Shown: positions 18,493-28,773, counted from the stretch's first letter. The stretch: 64,000 bases of DNA from Uliginosibacterium sp. (GCA_016718265.1 JADKDZ010000001.1:496001-560000); one strand, 5' to 3'. Notes: generated by a model not told the origin, from the sequence alone. Numbers and translations are program-made.

Positions 18493-21459
18493 TCAGGCAG
18501 GCACGGGCACGCGGCTTTGCGCGAGCAGATCGCTGACATCCACCGCATCGATCTGCTCCGGCAGCAGGAACCCTTCGGCATACGCGTGATACACGCCGCT
18601 CTTCAGGAAAATCTCGAAGATATCGCCGTCCAAATGCTGCTCACGGGCCATGCGCGCCATGATGCGCAGCGACTCGGACAAGGTTTTTGGCGCCTTGTAG
18701 GGCCGATCGGCTGCGGTCAACGCCTCGAAGACGTCAGCAATCGCCATGACCCGTGCCGGCACGCTCATTTCTTCGCGGGTCAGGCGGCGTGGATAGCCTC
18801 GCCCGTCCATACGCTCGTGATGCCCGCCTGCGATCTCCGGCACATTGCGCAAATGGCGGGGGAACGGCAAACGATCCAGCATGATGATGCTCTGCATGAT
18901 GTGTTCATTGACGATGTAGCGCTCTTCATCGGTCAATGTTCCCCGGCTGACGGCCAGATTGTGGATCTCGCCGTGATTGAACTTGTGCTCCGGCGTGCGC
19001 ATGCGAAAACCCCAGGGATTCTCTGCCGCCAAGTGCTCGCCTGCCGGCCGCTCCACGATATGCTCGGGCTTGTCATCGAGCAGTTTCTCACGCGTCGGCA
19101 AGGGGCTCGGAGCGATTCCGGCAAGCTGTCGCTGCTCGTCGCGCGAGAGGCCAATGCGATCATCCAGCGTACGTTGCCAACTGCGCTGCGCAATCTGGCG
19201 CAGGCGCTCGATCTTTTCCTCATCCAGCGATTCGCCACCCACATTGCAGGATGCGACGAACGCAAACTCGTCGTCCAGCGTTCGCCAGAGTGACTCCAGA
19301 TCTGCCTGCGCGACCGACCTGGGCACCCCCTCAGCGAGGCTGCGGTGAAACACGATCTCCGCGTCGCGCTTGAGCACCTCGAAGCGCATGCGGACCTCAT
19401 GAATGCGGTTGTAGATCATCTCCAGCTTGGTGGCCTTGTCGACCACATATTCCGGCGTCGTCACCTTGCCGCAGTCATGCAGCCAGGCGCCGATATGGAT
19501 GGCCTCGCGCAGTTCGTCATTCAGCATGAAGTCCTTGAACGGGCCGGCGTCCGTATCATGTACGGCTTGCGCCAGCATACGGGTGATCACGGGTACGCGC
19601 TGACAGTGCCCGCCGGTATAGGGGCTCTTCGCGTCGATGGCGCCGGCAAGCAGCTGAATCAGCCCTTCCAGCAACTGCTTCTGGCTGTCGACCAGGTGGC
19701 GTGTGGCGATCGCCACCGCTGCCGTCGACGACAGCGCCTCGATGAAGGCCCGCATCGGGTCGCGCCTCCCCTGGCGCGCAGGCTGCAGCGGGCGTGGTAG
19801 TTCGAGGACCAATGCGCCGACGAACTCCTGCTCAAAGGTTTCCAAGGCCACCGCCATCAGCTCGGGACCACCCTCACGCGCGGCACCGACCACACTGCCA
19901 TGCTCGCGGGCCACGCGCACCGCCGGGTGCTGCAGATCGGTGTCGCAGGGCAGCGTCTCGGGGTACTGGTCGGCTTCCTTGCTTCCAGCGCGCAGCTGGG
20001 AGCGGCGCAGGCTGCGACGGTCCTCGTCATACAGGTACAGTGCACCGGAACGGGCGTGCACCGTGATGGCCACGTCATTGAGCACGACTTCGAGCAAGCG
20101 CTCCAGTCGCGTCTCGGAGTTCAGTGCAGCGCTCACGTTCAGAAAGCGCGAGATTGTGGCCCGCATCTGGGCCGTGGCGCTGGCGAGCAGATCCACCTCC
20201 GCCACGCGCGAGCGCTGCAATCGCGCCGGGCCGAATTCAAAGGTTGCCAATGCGTGCGCATCGTCAGCCAGGGCCTTGAGCGGACGTACAAGCTGCTGGG
20301 TCAGCCAGAAACCGCCGGGCACCGAGAGCAGGATCAAGCCCAGCGTGATGAACAGCTGGCGGTGAAGCAAGGCGCGTGCATCCTTGAACAGCTCGTCTTG
20401 CGGCACGGCCATCAGTACCCGCAGCGAGCGTCCTTCGGCGCTCTCGATGAGGGGCACCGAGATCAGCTCCCAGGCCTGATCGGCAATGCGGCGGCTGGTG
20501 CGTACCACACCACTCGCGGCAACGCCTGCAGCCGCCGAGAGTGCCGGCAGACCGAGCTGATGGATCGTGCGCATGCTGGGTTTGCCGCTGGCATCGATAT
20601 CGATTGCCCGGGATAAATCTTCAAGTGCGACAACACGGCCTGCCTCATCCACGATGGCAACCTGCGAGCCGGGCGTGATCTTCAGATCGCGCAACTCGGA
20701 CGCCAGATCCTGCAAGGTGGCATCCAGCCCCACCACCGCGCGGCCATTGCTGGCCCGCTGCGACAGCGTGGCGCCCACCACCTGATGCGTGAAGAACAGA
20801 TAGGGCGCGGTCACAGAAGGGCCCTCGCCCGCGATTGCATTGGCATACCACGGACGCGAGCGTGGGTCGAATACGTAGTCTGCGCGAGGGTCGTGCTGCA
20901 AGAGCACGCCCTTGGAGTCATAGAAGAAGTACTCGCCTGCAGCCGAATCGTCCGACTTGCGGCTGATGGCCTGCACCATGATCGCCGCACGGGGGGGCGC
21001 ATGGGTGCGGTCACGCACCGTGCCGTCACGCAGGGGGCGAAAGAGGATGAAGTCGCCGTCCGGATAGCCGACGTACCACGCATCGAGCAAGGGATTGGTG
21101 CTCAGCACCTTCTGCGCCATGGGCAGGGCCGCCATGCGCTCCGGCAAGGTACTCGCCGCGGTGATCGGGTGAAAGGCGAGCAGCTCCAGCTGGGTCTGGG
21201 CCGGGAGCAGAATCGCGCGGATCTTGTCCTTGAGGGCCATCGACACATGCTGAATGGATTCATCGACCGCGGATGAGACCACCTCGCGCGTACCACGGTA
21301 GGCGTTCAAGGCCAGAACGGTCGCCACAATCAGCAGCAGAACGGTCGTGCCACTTGCGGCCAGCACATGCAGCGGAATCTTCAAGTGCCGACGCTCGCCC
21401 GGGTCCAGAATCATGCTCGTCCTCCTGCCAATCCCCGCGAAGACTGGCTGAGCAGTCAT
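18493..21459 (-). CDS. membrane sensor with dCache, HAMP, GAF and HD-GYP domains
   Basis: A 988-aa predicted c-di-GMP phosphodiesterase. One membrane helix lies near residues 33-53, then a periplasmic dCache-like sensor to about 385, a second helix (LFITLGLILLSVPGGFWLT), a HAMP region, a GAF-like domain and a C-terminal HD domain. The HD pair is in HIGAWLHDCGK near residue 658 and the GYP in HHERMDGRGYP near 888. This HD-to-GYP distance of about 230 residues is far longer than the roughly 60 of RpfG-type domains, so an insert of about 165 residues lies between them. The start may instead be M16 (position 21414). Metal ligands look intact. Confidence 0.88.
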   Translation of the reverse strand: MTAQPVFAGIGRRTSMILDPGERRHLKIPLHVLAASGTTVLLLIVATVLALNAYRGTREVVSSAVDESIQHVSMALKDKIRAILLPAQTQLELLAFHPITAASTLPERMAALPMAQKVLSTNPLLDAWYVGYPDGDFILFRPLRDGTVRDRTHAPPRAAIMVQAISRKSDDSAAGEYFFYDSKGVLLQHDPRADYVFDPRSRPWYANAIAGEGPSVTAPYLFFTHQVVGATLSQRASNGRAVVGLDATLQDLASELRDLKITPGSQVAIVDEAGRVVALEDLSRAIDIDASGKPSMRTIHQLGLPALSAAAGVAASGVVRTSRRIADQAWELISVPLIESAEGRSLRVLMAVPQDELFKDARALLHRQLFITLGLILLSVPGGFWLTQQLVRPLKALADDAHALATFEFGPARLQRSRVAEVDLLASATAQMRATISRFLNVSAALNSETRLERLLEVVLNDVAITVHARSGALYLYDEDRRSLRRSQLRAGSKEADQYPETLPCDTDLQHPAVRVAREHGSVVGAAREGGPELMAVALETFEQEFVGALVLELPRPLQPARQGRRDPMRAFIEALSSTAAVAIATRHLVDSQKQLLEGLIQLLAGAIDAKSPYTGGHCQRVPVITRMLAQAVHDTDAGPFKDFMLNDELREAIHIGAWLHDCGKVTTPEYVVDKATKLEMIYNRIHEVRMRFEVLKRDAEIVFHRSLAEGVPRSVAQADLESLWRTLDDEFAFVASCNVGGESLDEEKIERLRQIAQRSWQRTLDDRIGLSRDEQRQLAGIAPSPLPTREKLLDDKPEHIVERPAGEHLAAENPWGFRMRTPEHKFNHGEIHNLAVSRGTLTDEERYIVNEHIMQSIIMLDRLPFPRHLRNVPEIAGGHHERMDGRGYPRRLTREEMSVPARVMAIADVFEALTAADRPYKAPKTLSESLRIMARMAREQHLDGDIFEIFLKSGVYHAYAEGFLLPEQIDAVDVSDLLAQSRVPVPA

Positions 21460-21638
21460 GCGTCGCCGCGCCGCGACGAAGGGGGATTATAGGAGCCACG
21501 CTTGCCCGCACAGCGCCGCGCAGCCCGCCGAGCACCCGTACCTTCGGGCAGGTTGAAAGGGAGCGGACAAGCGCAGCCGGCTGGCACGCGAATGGCTGCC
21601 TTCTGACTAAAACTTTGGTTGTGTTCTCGATAACTTGA

Positions 21639-22517
21639 TCAGGACTGTCCCGCGCACGCGATCAAGCCATTGCGCAGGGCCTGCAACGGCAGTTCCGCCG
21701 CGCGCGCCGCCGCCACGCACAGGCAGAAGCTGCGCCCGCTGGCGACGAACCCCAGGGGCGCCACCAGACGCTGCTGGGCCAGCTCGCGCTCGACGAGCAG
21801 CGCTGGCGCAATCCCCAGCCCCAGCCCGCTCGCGGCGGCTTCGAGCATCAGGGCCAGATGGTCGAACGCACGCCCCCCAGCCACCGTTGCGGGGGCGACC
21901 CCCACCGCGGCGGCCCAGTCCGCCCAGGCCTCGGGGCGCGAGGTGGTCCGCAGGCGCGGCAGACCCGCCACCTCGGCCAGCTGCCCGGGCTGCTGCGCCC
22001 AGTCTGGCGCGCACACCGGCCCGATGCGCTCGTCGATCAGGGCGGTGGCCAGCACCTCGCGCGGCCAGGGCGCTGCCCCGCTGAGAATGAGGGCATCGAT
22101 CCGCCCGCTGGCCAGCTCGCTGAAGTCCCCCCGCGTCTGCAAGCGCAGATGAAGCTCGGGCGCCGCCGCTTCGAACGCCGTCAGCCGTGGAATCAGCCAA
22201 TTGGCCAGAAAGCTCGCAGGCGCACCCAGCACCAGTTCGCTGGCCGCGCCGTGCTGGAGGATTTCGCCGCAGCGCGCTTCCAGCTGCGCAAACGCCTGCT
22301 CGGCACTCTGCTGCAGGCGCTCACCGGCTTCGGTCAGTCGCACGCCACCCGCATGGCGAATGAACAAGGGTCGGCCGAACCAGTCTTCGAGCGCGCGCAT
22401 CTGGTGGCTGACAGCACTGTGCGTGACGCACAGCTCCGCCGCCGCCACCGAGAAGTTCAGGCTGCGGGCGGCCGCTTCAAACATGCGCAGGGCATTCAGC
22501 GGGGGCAGGCGACGCAT
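21639..22517 (-). CDS. LysR-family transcriptional regulator, GcvA-like
   Basis: A 292-aa LysR-type regulator. The N-terminal winged helix-turn-helix (residues about 4-62) contains NFSVAAAELCVTHSAVSHQMRALE, and the LysR substrate-binding domain fills the rest. The start MRRLPPLNALRMFEAAAR is typical of the GcvA/AmpR branch. The gene lies alone between the HD-GYP gene and a hypothetical gene, both on the same strand; no target is evident from its context. Confidence 0.92.
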   Translation of the reverse strand: MRRLPPLNALRMFEAAARSLNFSVAAAELCVTHSAVSHQMRALEDWFGRPLFIRHAGGVRLTEAGERLQQSAEQAFAQLEARCGEILQHGAASELVLGAPASFLANWLIPRLTAFEAAAPELHLRLQTRGDFSELASGRIDALILSGAAPWPREVLATALIDERIGPVCAPDWAQQPGQLAEVAGLPRLRTTSRPEAWADWAAAVGVAPATVAGGRAFDHLALMLEAAASGLGLGIAPALLVERELAQQRLVAPLGFVASGRSFCLCVAAARAAELPLQALRNGLIACAGQS

Positions 22518-22667
22518 CGGGCATCTCCGGGCGGTGAGTCGGACGCGGCACGGACCCACACATCCGCTCCGCTATGAGTAATTCTCACATACTGATTGAA
22601 GGCACATCGTTTCCACAAGCGCCTCTTCACGCAATCGACTATGAAACAGGCTCAAGACTCGGACGCA

Positions 22668-23156
22668 TCAGTCCTCACGCCGGCGCGGGCCGCCGGGAAT
22701 CCAGGCCCGCTTCTTCGGCTTCTCGCCCAGCGGCAAGCCTTTGCGCAGGGCAAATTTGTCCGACTTGGTGAGTGGTGGCTGCGCCGCCTGCCAAGCCGCA
22801 ATAGCCGCGGCAAGTGCCTGCTCGTCCGGCTGAAACGCAGCCACGCTTGCGCTGGCTTCAAACGCCGCCAACTTGGCTTTCAGACTGAAAATCTGCTCTG
22901 CCGTCTCAGCTTTGCGCGGCACACCAATCATCAGCTTTTGTGCCTCGGCACTCAGCGCAAAGGCCTCCGCCTCACACGAAATCAGACCATGGCTGGACAA
23001 GCGCGCAAAAGCAGCGCACAAGCGCGTCACGCCAGGCATCTGCGGCTGCAGGGTCGCGAGCCCGAGCACGAACTCGTCCAGGCTCGCGTGCCGGCGCTTC
23101 GACGCCACGGCAAGCGCCAGCAGCACCAGTACATCGGCATCATGAATGGGGTGCAT
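22668..23156 (-). CDS. hypothetical protein, 162 aa, possible winged-helix fold
   Basis: I do not recognise this family. The first 80 residues are helical with a pattern compatible with a winged helix (VTRLCAAFARLSSHGLISCEAEAFALS). The middle is alanine-rich and probably coiled coil, and the tail is strongly basic (LGEKPKKRAWIPGGPRRRED). AAAGGA lies about 8 bases before the ATG. The basic tail would fit nucleic-acid binding. Confidence 0.6.
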   Translation of the reverse strand: MHPIHDADVLVLLALAVASKRRHASLDEFVLGLATLQPQMPGVTRLCAAFARLSSHGLISCEAEAFALSAEAQKLMIGVPRKAETAEQIFSLKAKLAAFEASASVAAFQPDEQALAAAIAAWQAAQPPLTKSDKFALRKGLPLGEKPKKRAWIPGGPRRRED

Positions 23157-23238
23157 GGGGAAATCCTTTCTTCAAAGTGTGCGCGAGCTTAGCCGATCGG
23201 CCAGCCAGGCGGCGAGACATTTCTGCCCCGGACCGCCG

Positions 23239-24069
23239 TCACCGGACCTCCGCCTCGACCCGCTCCAGCCACTCGGCCAGCAGGGCGCGGAAGAGCCCGG
23301 CCTGCTCGCTTTCCAGTGCGTGGCCTGCCTTGTCGAGTACCACAAAGCTGGCGCGCGGATAGGCCTCCAGGAATTGCCACTGATCCTTGTAGCCCACCAT
23401 GTTGTCCTGCCGTCCGGTCAGGATCAGCACCGGACGCGGGTAGGCGGCATCCGTCCGGTCGATCGCGAAGCCAAATGGCACGCGGCGGCCCAGGCAGTTG
23501 GCGAGGAAATCCTGATCAAGTGTGGCGAAGGCGGGCATCACGTTGTCGCGAAAGCGCGCCCAGTATTCGCCCGTCTGGCGCACGGCCACAAAACCGAAAG
23601 CGCCGCGCTCCGCTTCACTGAGGCTGGCCAGCAGCGCCGGATCGCGTTCGAGCACCGTTTGTGGTGGCGCGTTGTCGAGCCGGGTATCCGGGTGGGCAAG
23701 CGGGCAGAGCAGAAACAGCCCGTCGATGCGCTCGGCCATCCTGGCCACCAGACCCCGGGCGAGATAGCCACCGTAGGATTCCCCGGCCAGCAGGAAGCGC
23801 TGCCCCGGCAGCACCGCATCGATGAACGCGCTCACGACTTCCAGCATCGCGTCCGAGCCGTCGATCCAGCGCGCACCAGGCGTCTGCCCCATGCCGGGCA
23901 GGTCGAGGTAGATGCGCTGCCAGGTGGCGGGCTGATCCTTGAAAAAGGGCTCCAGGCAGCCGGTCATCAGGCGGTGATCCACCCCCCAGCCGTGAATGGC
24001 GAGCAGCGGGCGGCCCGTGCCGTGGATCTCGTAATGAATCGGAATGTCCTTCACGACGCAAGTGGGCAT
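23239..24069 (-). CDS. alpha/beta-hydrolase
   Basis: A 276-aa alpha/beta-hydrolase fold enzyme with an HGWG oxyanion-hole motif near residue 26, the nucleophile elbow GESYGG near 96, an acid residue likely in TGRQDNMVGY, and the catalytic histidine in KAGHALE near 250. No signal peptide, so it is cytoplasmic. Substrate unknown: it could be an esterase or a C-C hydrolase. It stands alone, divergent from trpB. Confidence 0.85.
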   Translation of the reverse strand: MPTCVVKDIPIHYEIHGTGRPLLAIHGWGVDHRLMTGCLEPFFKDQPATWQRIYLDLPGMGQTPGARWIDGSDAMLEVVSAFIDAVLPGQRFLLAGESYGGYLARGLVARMAERIDGLFLLCPLAHPDTRLDNAPPQTVLERDPALLASLSEAERGAFGFVAVRQTGEYWARFRDNVMPAFATLDQDFLANCLGRRVPFGFAIDRTDAAYPRPVLILTGRQDNMVGYKDQWQFLEAYPRASFVVLDKAGHALESEQAGLFRALLAEWLERVEAEVR

Positions 24070-24247
24070 GGCGAATGTCTCTGTGCAAATAAACAGTGTA
24101 TGAATTTACACCCTTCCTGCGTACGGCAAGCTGAGCCCGCGCAAAGATATGAGGTTTTTTTGCATAGTCCCGTGAGCAATCATCGCTTCTGTAAGGGCTC
24201 TTCAGTCAATACGCTGTGAGCCTTACTCATGTAATGGACAAGTGATC

Positions 24248-25466
24248 ATGGTGCATCGAGATCTGCCCTATACCGGCACCGGCCCGGATGCCCGCGGCCA
24301 GTTCGGCCGCTTCGGCGGCGCCTACATGCCCGAAACCCTGATGCCTGCGCTGCGCGACTTGAACGCCGTGTTTGAAGCGGCGATTGCCGATCCGGCGTTC
24401 TGGGCCGAATACCGCGCCATCCTCACGGATTACGTCGGCCGCCCCAGCCCGCTCTTCCTCGCCAAGCGCCTTACCGAAGAGCTGGGCGGTGCGCAGATCT
24501 GGCTCAAGCGCGAAGACCTTAACCACACCGGCGCCCACAAGATCAACAACTGCGTCGGCCAGATCCTGCTCGCCCGCCGCATGGGCAAGCGCCGCATCAT
24601 TGCCGAGACGGGCGCCGGCCAGCACGGCGTGGCCACCGCCACGGTCTGCGCGCTGTTCGGCCTGGAATGCCGGGTGTATATGGGCGCAGAAGACATCGAA
24701 CGGCAGGCGCCAGAATGTCGCCCGCATGAAGCTGCTGGGTGCCGAAGTGTTTTCGGTCGAGACCGGCACGAAGACGCTCAAGGATTCGATGAACGAAGCC
24801 CTGCGCGACTGGATCACCCACGTCGATTCCACCTATTACCTGCTTGGCACCGGCGCCGGGCCGCACCCTTACCCCAAGCTGGTGCGCGAATTCCAGCGCA
24901 TCATCGGGCAGGAGACACGCGAGCAGATCCTCGCCAAAACCGGGCGCCTGCCGGATGTGATGGTCGCCTGCGTGGGCGGCGGATCAAATGCCATTGGCTT
25001 CTTCCACCCCTTCCTCGCCGAGCCGGGCGTGAAGTTCTATGGCGTTGAAGCCGGTGGTCACGGCATCGCCAGCGGCCAGCATGCCGCCTGCCTTGGGGCG
25101 GGTAGCCCCGGCGTGCTGCACGGCAACCTCACCTACTTGCTGCAGGATCGCGACGGCCAGATCCTCAACGCCCATTCAGTTTCCGCCGGCCTCGACTACC
25201 CCGGTGTCGGCCCCGAGCACGCGCAGCTCTTTGAAACCGGGCGGGTGACTTACGAATCGGCGACCGACCTTGAGGCGCTCGCCGCCTTCCACTGGCTCGC
25301 CCGCCGCGAAGGCATCCTGCCCGCACTGGAAAGTGCCCATGCGCTGGCCTTCGCCAGGAAGCTCGCACCGACCATGACAAGCGAGCAAACCCTCGTCGTC
25401 TGCCTCTCCGGGCGCGGCGACAAGGATGTCGCAACCGTATTGCATCACCAGGAGGCCCAGGCATGA
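24248..25466 (+). CDS. trpB: tryptophan synthase beta chain, interrupted by one-base frameshift
   Basis: TrpB joins indole and serine to make tryptophan using PLP. Full conservation is seen in two frames: from the ATG at 24248 to about 24711 (including KREDLNHTGAHKIN with the PLP lysine K98), then from about 24711 to the stop at 25466 (NVARMKLLGAEVFSVETGTKTLKDA-like, GGGSNAIG, GRGDKD). One extra base in 24710-24713 breaks the frame inside the segment ERQAPNVARMK. Removing it gives 405 aa, the normal length. The gene overlaps trpA by 4 bp. Because all else is conserved and trpA is intact, a sequencing error is the likeliest cause. Confidence 0.93.
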
Positions 25467-26254
25467 ACCGCATCGACCAGACCCTCGCCCGATTGCGCAG
25501 TGAGGCACGCAGTGGCCTTGTCACCTACTTCACCGCGGGCGACCCCGACTATGCCAGCAGCCTGACGCTGCTGCGTGGCCTCGCGCAAGCCGGGGCAGAT
25601 CTCATCGAACTCGGCCTGCCCTTCAGCGACCCGGTGGCCGACGGCCCGACCATCCAGGCCGCCCACATCCGCGCTCGTGCCGCCGGCCAGACGGCTGCGC
25701 GCACCCTGGCACTGGTGGCCGAACTACGCGAAACAGATGCAACGACGCCCGTCGTGCTGATGGGCTATCTCAACCCGGTGATGCAATATGGCATCGAGCG
25801 CTTCATGAACGACGCAGCCAAAGCCGGCGTCGACGGCCTGCTCCTCGTCGACCTGCCCATCGAGCACGCGCCGCCCTATGAAGACGCCGCCAAGACGGCC
25901 GGCTTGCACCTGATCCGCATGACCGCGCCGACCAGCGATGACAAACGCCTTGCTGAAGTGCTCAAGGATGCCATTGGCTTCATCTACCACGTCACCCTCA
26001 CCGGCACCACCGGTGCCGCCAGCGCCACCGCGGCAGACGTCGAAGCCGCCATCGCCCGCCTGCGCCGGCATAGCCGCCTGCCGGTCGCGGCCGGCTTCGG
26101 CATCCGCAGCGCCGCCCAGGTCCGAGAACTCGCCGGCAAGGCTGAGTTGATCGTGGTCGGCTCACGGCTGGTGGAGGTACTGGCGCATAACGGCGTCGAG
26201 GCTGCGCTCGAAGAGGTGCGTGCGTTTGCCGCGGCCTGTCACCCCCAACCGTAA
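25463..26254 (+). CDS. trpA: tryptophan synthase alpha chain
   Basis: TrpA cleaves indole-3-glycerol phosphate, channelling indole to TrpB. It is 263 aa long with the two catalytic acids in place, E49 in LIELGLPFSDP and D60 in VADGPTIQ. Phosphate-binding glycines (GFGIRSAAQV, VVGSRLVE) are intact. The ATG overlaps the trpB stop (ATGA), so the two chains are translationally coupled. No trpF lies directly upstream of trpB here. Confidence 0.97.
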   Translation: MNRIDQTLARLRSEARSGLVTYFTAGDPDYASSLTLLRGLAQAGADLIELGLPFSDPVADGPTIQAAHIRARAAGQTAARTLALVAELRETDATTPVVLMGYLNPVMQYGIERFMNDAAKAGVDGLLLVDLPIEHAPPYEDAAKTAGLHLIRMTAPTSDDKRLAEVLKDAIGFIYHVTLTGTTGAASATAADVEAAIARLRRHSRLPVAAGFGIRSAAQVRELAGKAELIVVGSRLVEVLAHNGVEAALEEVRAFAAACHPQP

Positions 26255-26259
26255 AGGGC

Positions 26260-26841
26260 TTACTTTGCGGCCTTGAAGTCGATAAACACGTTGGTCGCGA
26301 TCTTGTCCACCTGCTGCGGGGTCATCTTGGCGAAGATCCCGCCCGCCGCAGACGAGGTGGTCTTGTAGTACTGGTCGCCGAACTTGCTCCCATCCCGCAG
26401 GTTCACAAAGCCGACATCGGCATCGATATAAGCATTGCCCGTCATGATGCCGAACAGGATCCGCATGCCGATGCCGACGATCCGGTAGTCCGATACGTAG
26501 ACCTCCAGCAGGGTTCCATCACGCTGGCCAAAGGCCGGTGGCACGTCGGCAAATTCATAGTCAATCCCGGCAGCCTTCGCGTGATCCGCGAACGTCTCGC
26601 GCCACTCGCGCTTCATCTCGGGCCAGTCCTTCGCGTCAACCACCATCGCCGGTCCCGTCATGGTGAGCACGATCTTGCGTGCCGACTCGGCTGGAACCGT
26701 CACCGCACTTGCAATTCGCGCAGGCACGACGACCTCGGCCTGGCCGCCGGCCCCTTGGGATTGGGGCGTGGACGCACATCCGGTGATCACGAAGATCACC
26801 GCAATCAGCCAGAGGGGAGTTAATTTTGTCAGGGACATCAT
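26260..26841 (-). CDS. DUF4410-like lipoprotein
   Basis: A 193-aa lipoprotein with signal MMSLTKLTPLWLIAVIFVITGC and modified cysteine C22. The mature domain, with FADVPPAFGQRDGTLLEVYVSDYR, GDQYYKTTSSAAGGIF and QQVDKIATNVFIDF, resembles DUF4410 proteins, whose role is unknown. GAGG precedes the tandem ATG codons. It is the first of a run of exported proteins on the minus strand from 26 to 30 kb. Confidence 0.7.
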   Translation of the reverse strand: MMSLTKLTPLWLIAVIFVITGCASTPQSQGAGGQAEVVVPARIASAVTVPAESARKIVLTMTGPAMVVDAKDWPEMKREWRETFADHAKAAGIDYEFADVPPAFGQRDGTLLEVYVSDYRIVGIGMRILFGIMTGNAYIDADVGFVNLRDGSKFGDQYYKTTSSAAGGIFAKMTPQQVDKIATNVFIDFKAAK

Positions 26842-26999
26842 GCAACCTCGCTAAGTGAAAGTCGCAGTTTAGCGCAGCAACCCCTCCAGCAAGCACTCAT
26901 GCAATGCCGGATTGATACCTTGCCCTGATCAAGCCACACCAATTCTGAGTACGTGACTCACGCGAATCTCATCACAGCGAACGCCGCTGGCCGGAAGCG

Positions 27000-27455
27000 C
27001 TACTTGAATAATTTGTCGATCGCCAGCCCATCAAGAATCCGAGAGAACTCTTCCTTGGTGAGCGCTCGGGGCTGGCCCATGTTGGAGATCACAAGCGTTT
27101 TCCCAGCCTTTTCGTACGCCACCGACATTGTTCCTGTTGGCGCGAGTGCATCGGTGTATGTTGCCGGCGAGCCGTTGTAGGTGATGGCTTGCGGCTTCCT
27201 CTTGTTAACGGTCTGGTTGGCGTTCTTCTTGAACTCGCTGGCAGGATAGACATGCACGCCAATCATTTCTTGCTTGGCGCTCATCCACACCATCACGTAG
27301 ACGCCGGGATCAGTCTCCTCTACGCCCCCAAACGTGTAGCCTGGCATGGATGCGGCGCTCGCCCAGGTCGTCAGGCTGGCTTGATCGATTCTGGCGGCCC
27401 ACGCAGTCGTAGCAAGCAAGACCACGCAAGCAGCCAACACGAACACTTTTCTCAT
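27000..27455 (-). CDS. secreted protein, 151 aa, unknown function
   Basis: Begins MRKVFVLAACVVLLATTAWA, a standard Sec signal cleaved after AWA. The mature domain is about 130 residues with no cysteines and a mixed alpha/beta composition (GVYVMVWMSAKQEMIGVHVYP). I do not recognise the family. It lies between other exported proteins and is flanked by about 160 and 190 bp without genes. Confidence 0.62.
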   Translation of the reverse strand: MRKVFVLAACVVLLATTAWAARIDQASLTTWASAASMPGYTFGGVEETDPGVYVMVWMSAKQEMIGVHVYPASEFKKNANQTVNKRKPQAITYNGSPATYTDALAPTGTMSVAYEKAGKTLVISNMGQPRALTKEEFSRILDGLAIDKLFK

Positions 27456-27646
27456 CGAGAACCCTTTCTGACGAATTCGGACACCAAGACGTCCACGCAA
27501 CAACCACTCTATTGACGTGGTTTCGCAAGTCTAGTCCGGAGCGCTGCCCCTGCAAAGCTTCGCGAAACGGCGCCAGGGCCTGGGACTGTCGCGCCGGCAG
27601 GCGGGTGACGCCCCGAGAGCGCCGTTCGGCCAATAGGCGGGCCCGC

Positions 27647-28006
27647 TCAGCGCATCTGGACCGGCCGGTCGATCAGCCCGTTGTGGTTATAGTCATGCTG
27701 GCGATCGTGCTTCTGCCGATAGATACGCGCGCTCTGCCGATCCGCCGCGCTGTCGAGGTGCACCCGCTCCGCCCGCGTGACCACGCCATCGGCCTTGGCA
27801 TCTGCCTCCAGCGCGTCCACCCGATCCTGCCCCCGCTCCAAGCGCGTCGCTTCACGCTGCGTCAAGGCTCCGGTGGTTTCGCCGCGCTCGATTCGCGCCG
27901 CTTGTCGCGCCTGGCGCTGATCAAGATGGGGCGTGCCCTTGACGCCGGCGATTGCGGCTTGTGCCGCACACAGCGCGGCAAGCATGACAAACAGTGTGTG
28001 ACGCAT
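27647..28006 (-). CDS. secreted basic/acidic helical protein with EF-hand-like tail
   Basis: A 119-aa protein with signal MRHTLFVMLAALCAAQAAIA. The mature part is highly charged and helical (RQARQAARIERGETTGALTQREATRLERGQ), repeating a RIERGE/RLERGQ theme, and ends in HDYNHNGLIDRPVQMR, which resembles a DxNxNGxID calcium-binding loop with changes. Small proteins of this composition occur in proteobacteria, but their function is unknown. Confidence 0.6.
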   Translation of the reverse strand: MRHTLFVMLAALCAAQAAIAGVKGTPHLDQRQARQAARIERGETTGALTQREATRLERGQDRVDALEADAKADGVVTRAERVHLDSAADRQSARIYRQKHDRQHDYNHNGLIDRPVQMR

Positions 28007-28140
28007 GATTTCCTCCGTGACATTCGGTAATGGGAAGCCCCACGGAAGCTATTGAAGCGCAGCCCTGTAAGAAATCTGTTTTGAAGGTGTAAGTGATTGT
28101 TTCGCTGGCGGATCAGGCAAGCCCTGTGGCGGCCTCAAGC

Positions 28141-28773
28141 TCAGCGGATCAGGCCGAGTCGCTTGGCCTGCCGGTAGGCCGCCACCTCGGGGAACTCCTC
28201 GCCCGGACAGCTCGCCGGCACGCCCTCAGACGATGCAGCGCCTGCCCCGGCGGCGGCCGTCGCGTCACGCTGTCTCGCCCATCGCCGCGCCATCTCGCTC
28301 CCGGGGCGGCACTTCTCGTCTTGGTAGAGTTCGCCATAGAACAGGCGGGCGCCAGATGATGATCGCATTTTCTCCAGCTCGCCGAGAACCCACCCCTCGC
28401 CCTCACGCTTGACGCGAACGGAACCAAACCGGGCGCCATGCGGCTGCTGGTACTCGATCAGCCAGCCATCCGGCGTCGTCTCGATCCGCTCCAGATAGAC
28501 AAACCAGGCGAGTTGCGCCTCGCGTGCCTCCGCGCGCGTCCTGACCACTGCGTCACTGCCGAACACGGTGACACGCCCCAGGCGAGGCAAGCCGTCTGCC
28601 ATGACGATGGTCGGCTGGAAAGACGCGGCATTCATCCCGCCCGGCTTCTCGTACACCGCCTGCAAGGCCAGGCTCAACGCCTCCGGTGGAATACTGCTGG
28701 ACTGCGCGCAGGCGGTTCCGTTACCCCACACACATGTAGCCAGAAAGACCAAGCAGATGCGCAGAGTTTTCAT
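28141..28773 (-). CDS. secreted protein, 210 aa, unknown function
   Basis: Signal peptide MKTLRICLVFLATCVWGNGTACA, then a domain with FQPTIVMADGLPRLGRVTVFGSD and an alpha/beta pattern, ending in an alanine-rich stretch and PASCPGEEFPEVAAYRQAKRLG. No family recognised. About 50 bp separate it from the upstream lipoprotein gene, so the two are probably cotranscribed. Confidence 0.6.
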   Translation of the reverse strand: MKTLRICLVFLATCVWGNGTACAQSSSIPPEALSLALQAVYEKPGGMNAASFQPTIVMADGLPRLGRVTVFGSDAVVRTRAEAREAQLAWFVYLERIETTPDGWLIEYQQPHGARFGSVRVKREGEGWVLGELEKMRSSSGARLFYGELYQDEKCRPGSEMARRWARQRDATAAAGAGAASSEGVPASCPGEEFPEVAAYRQAKRLGLIR

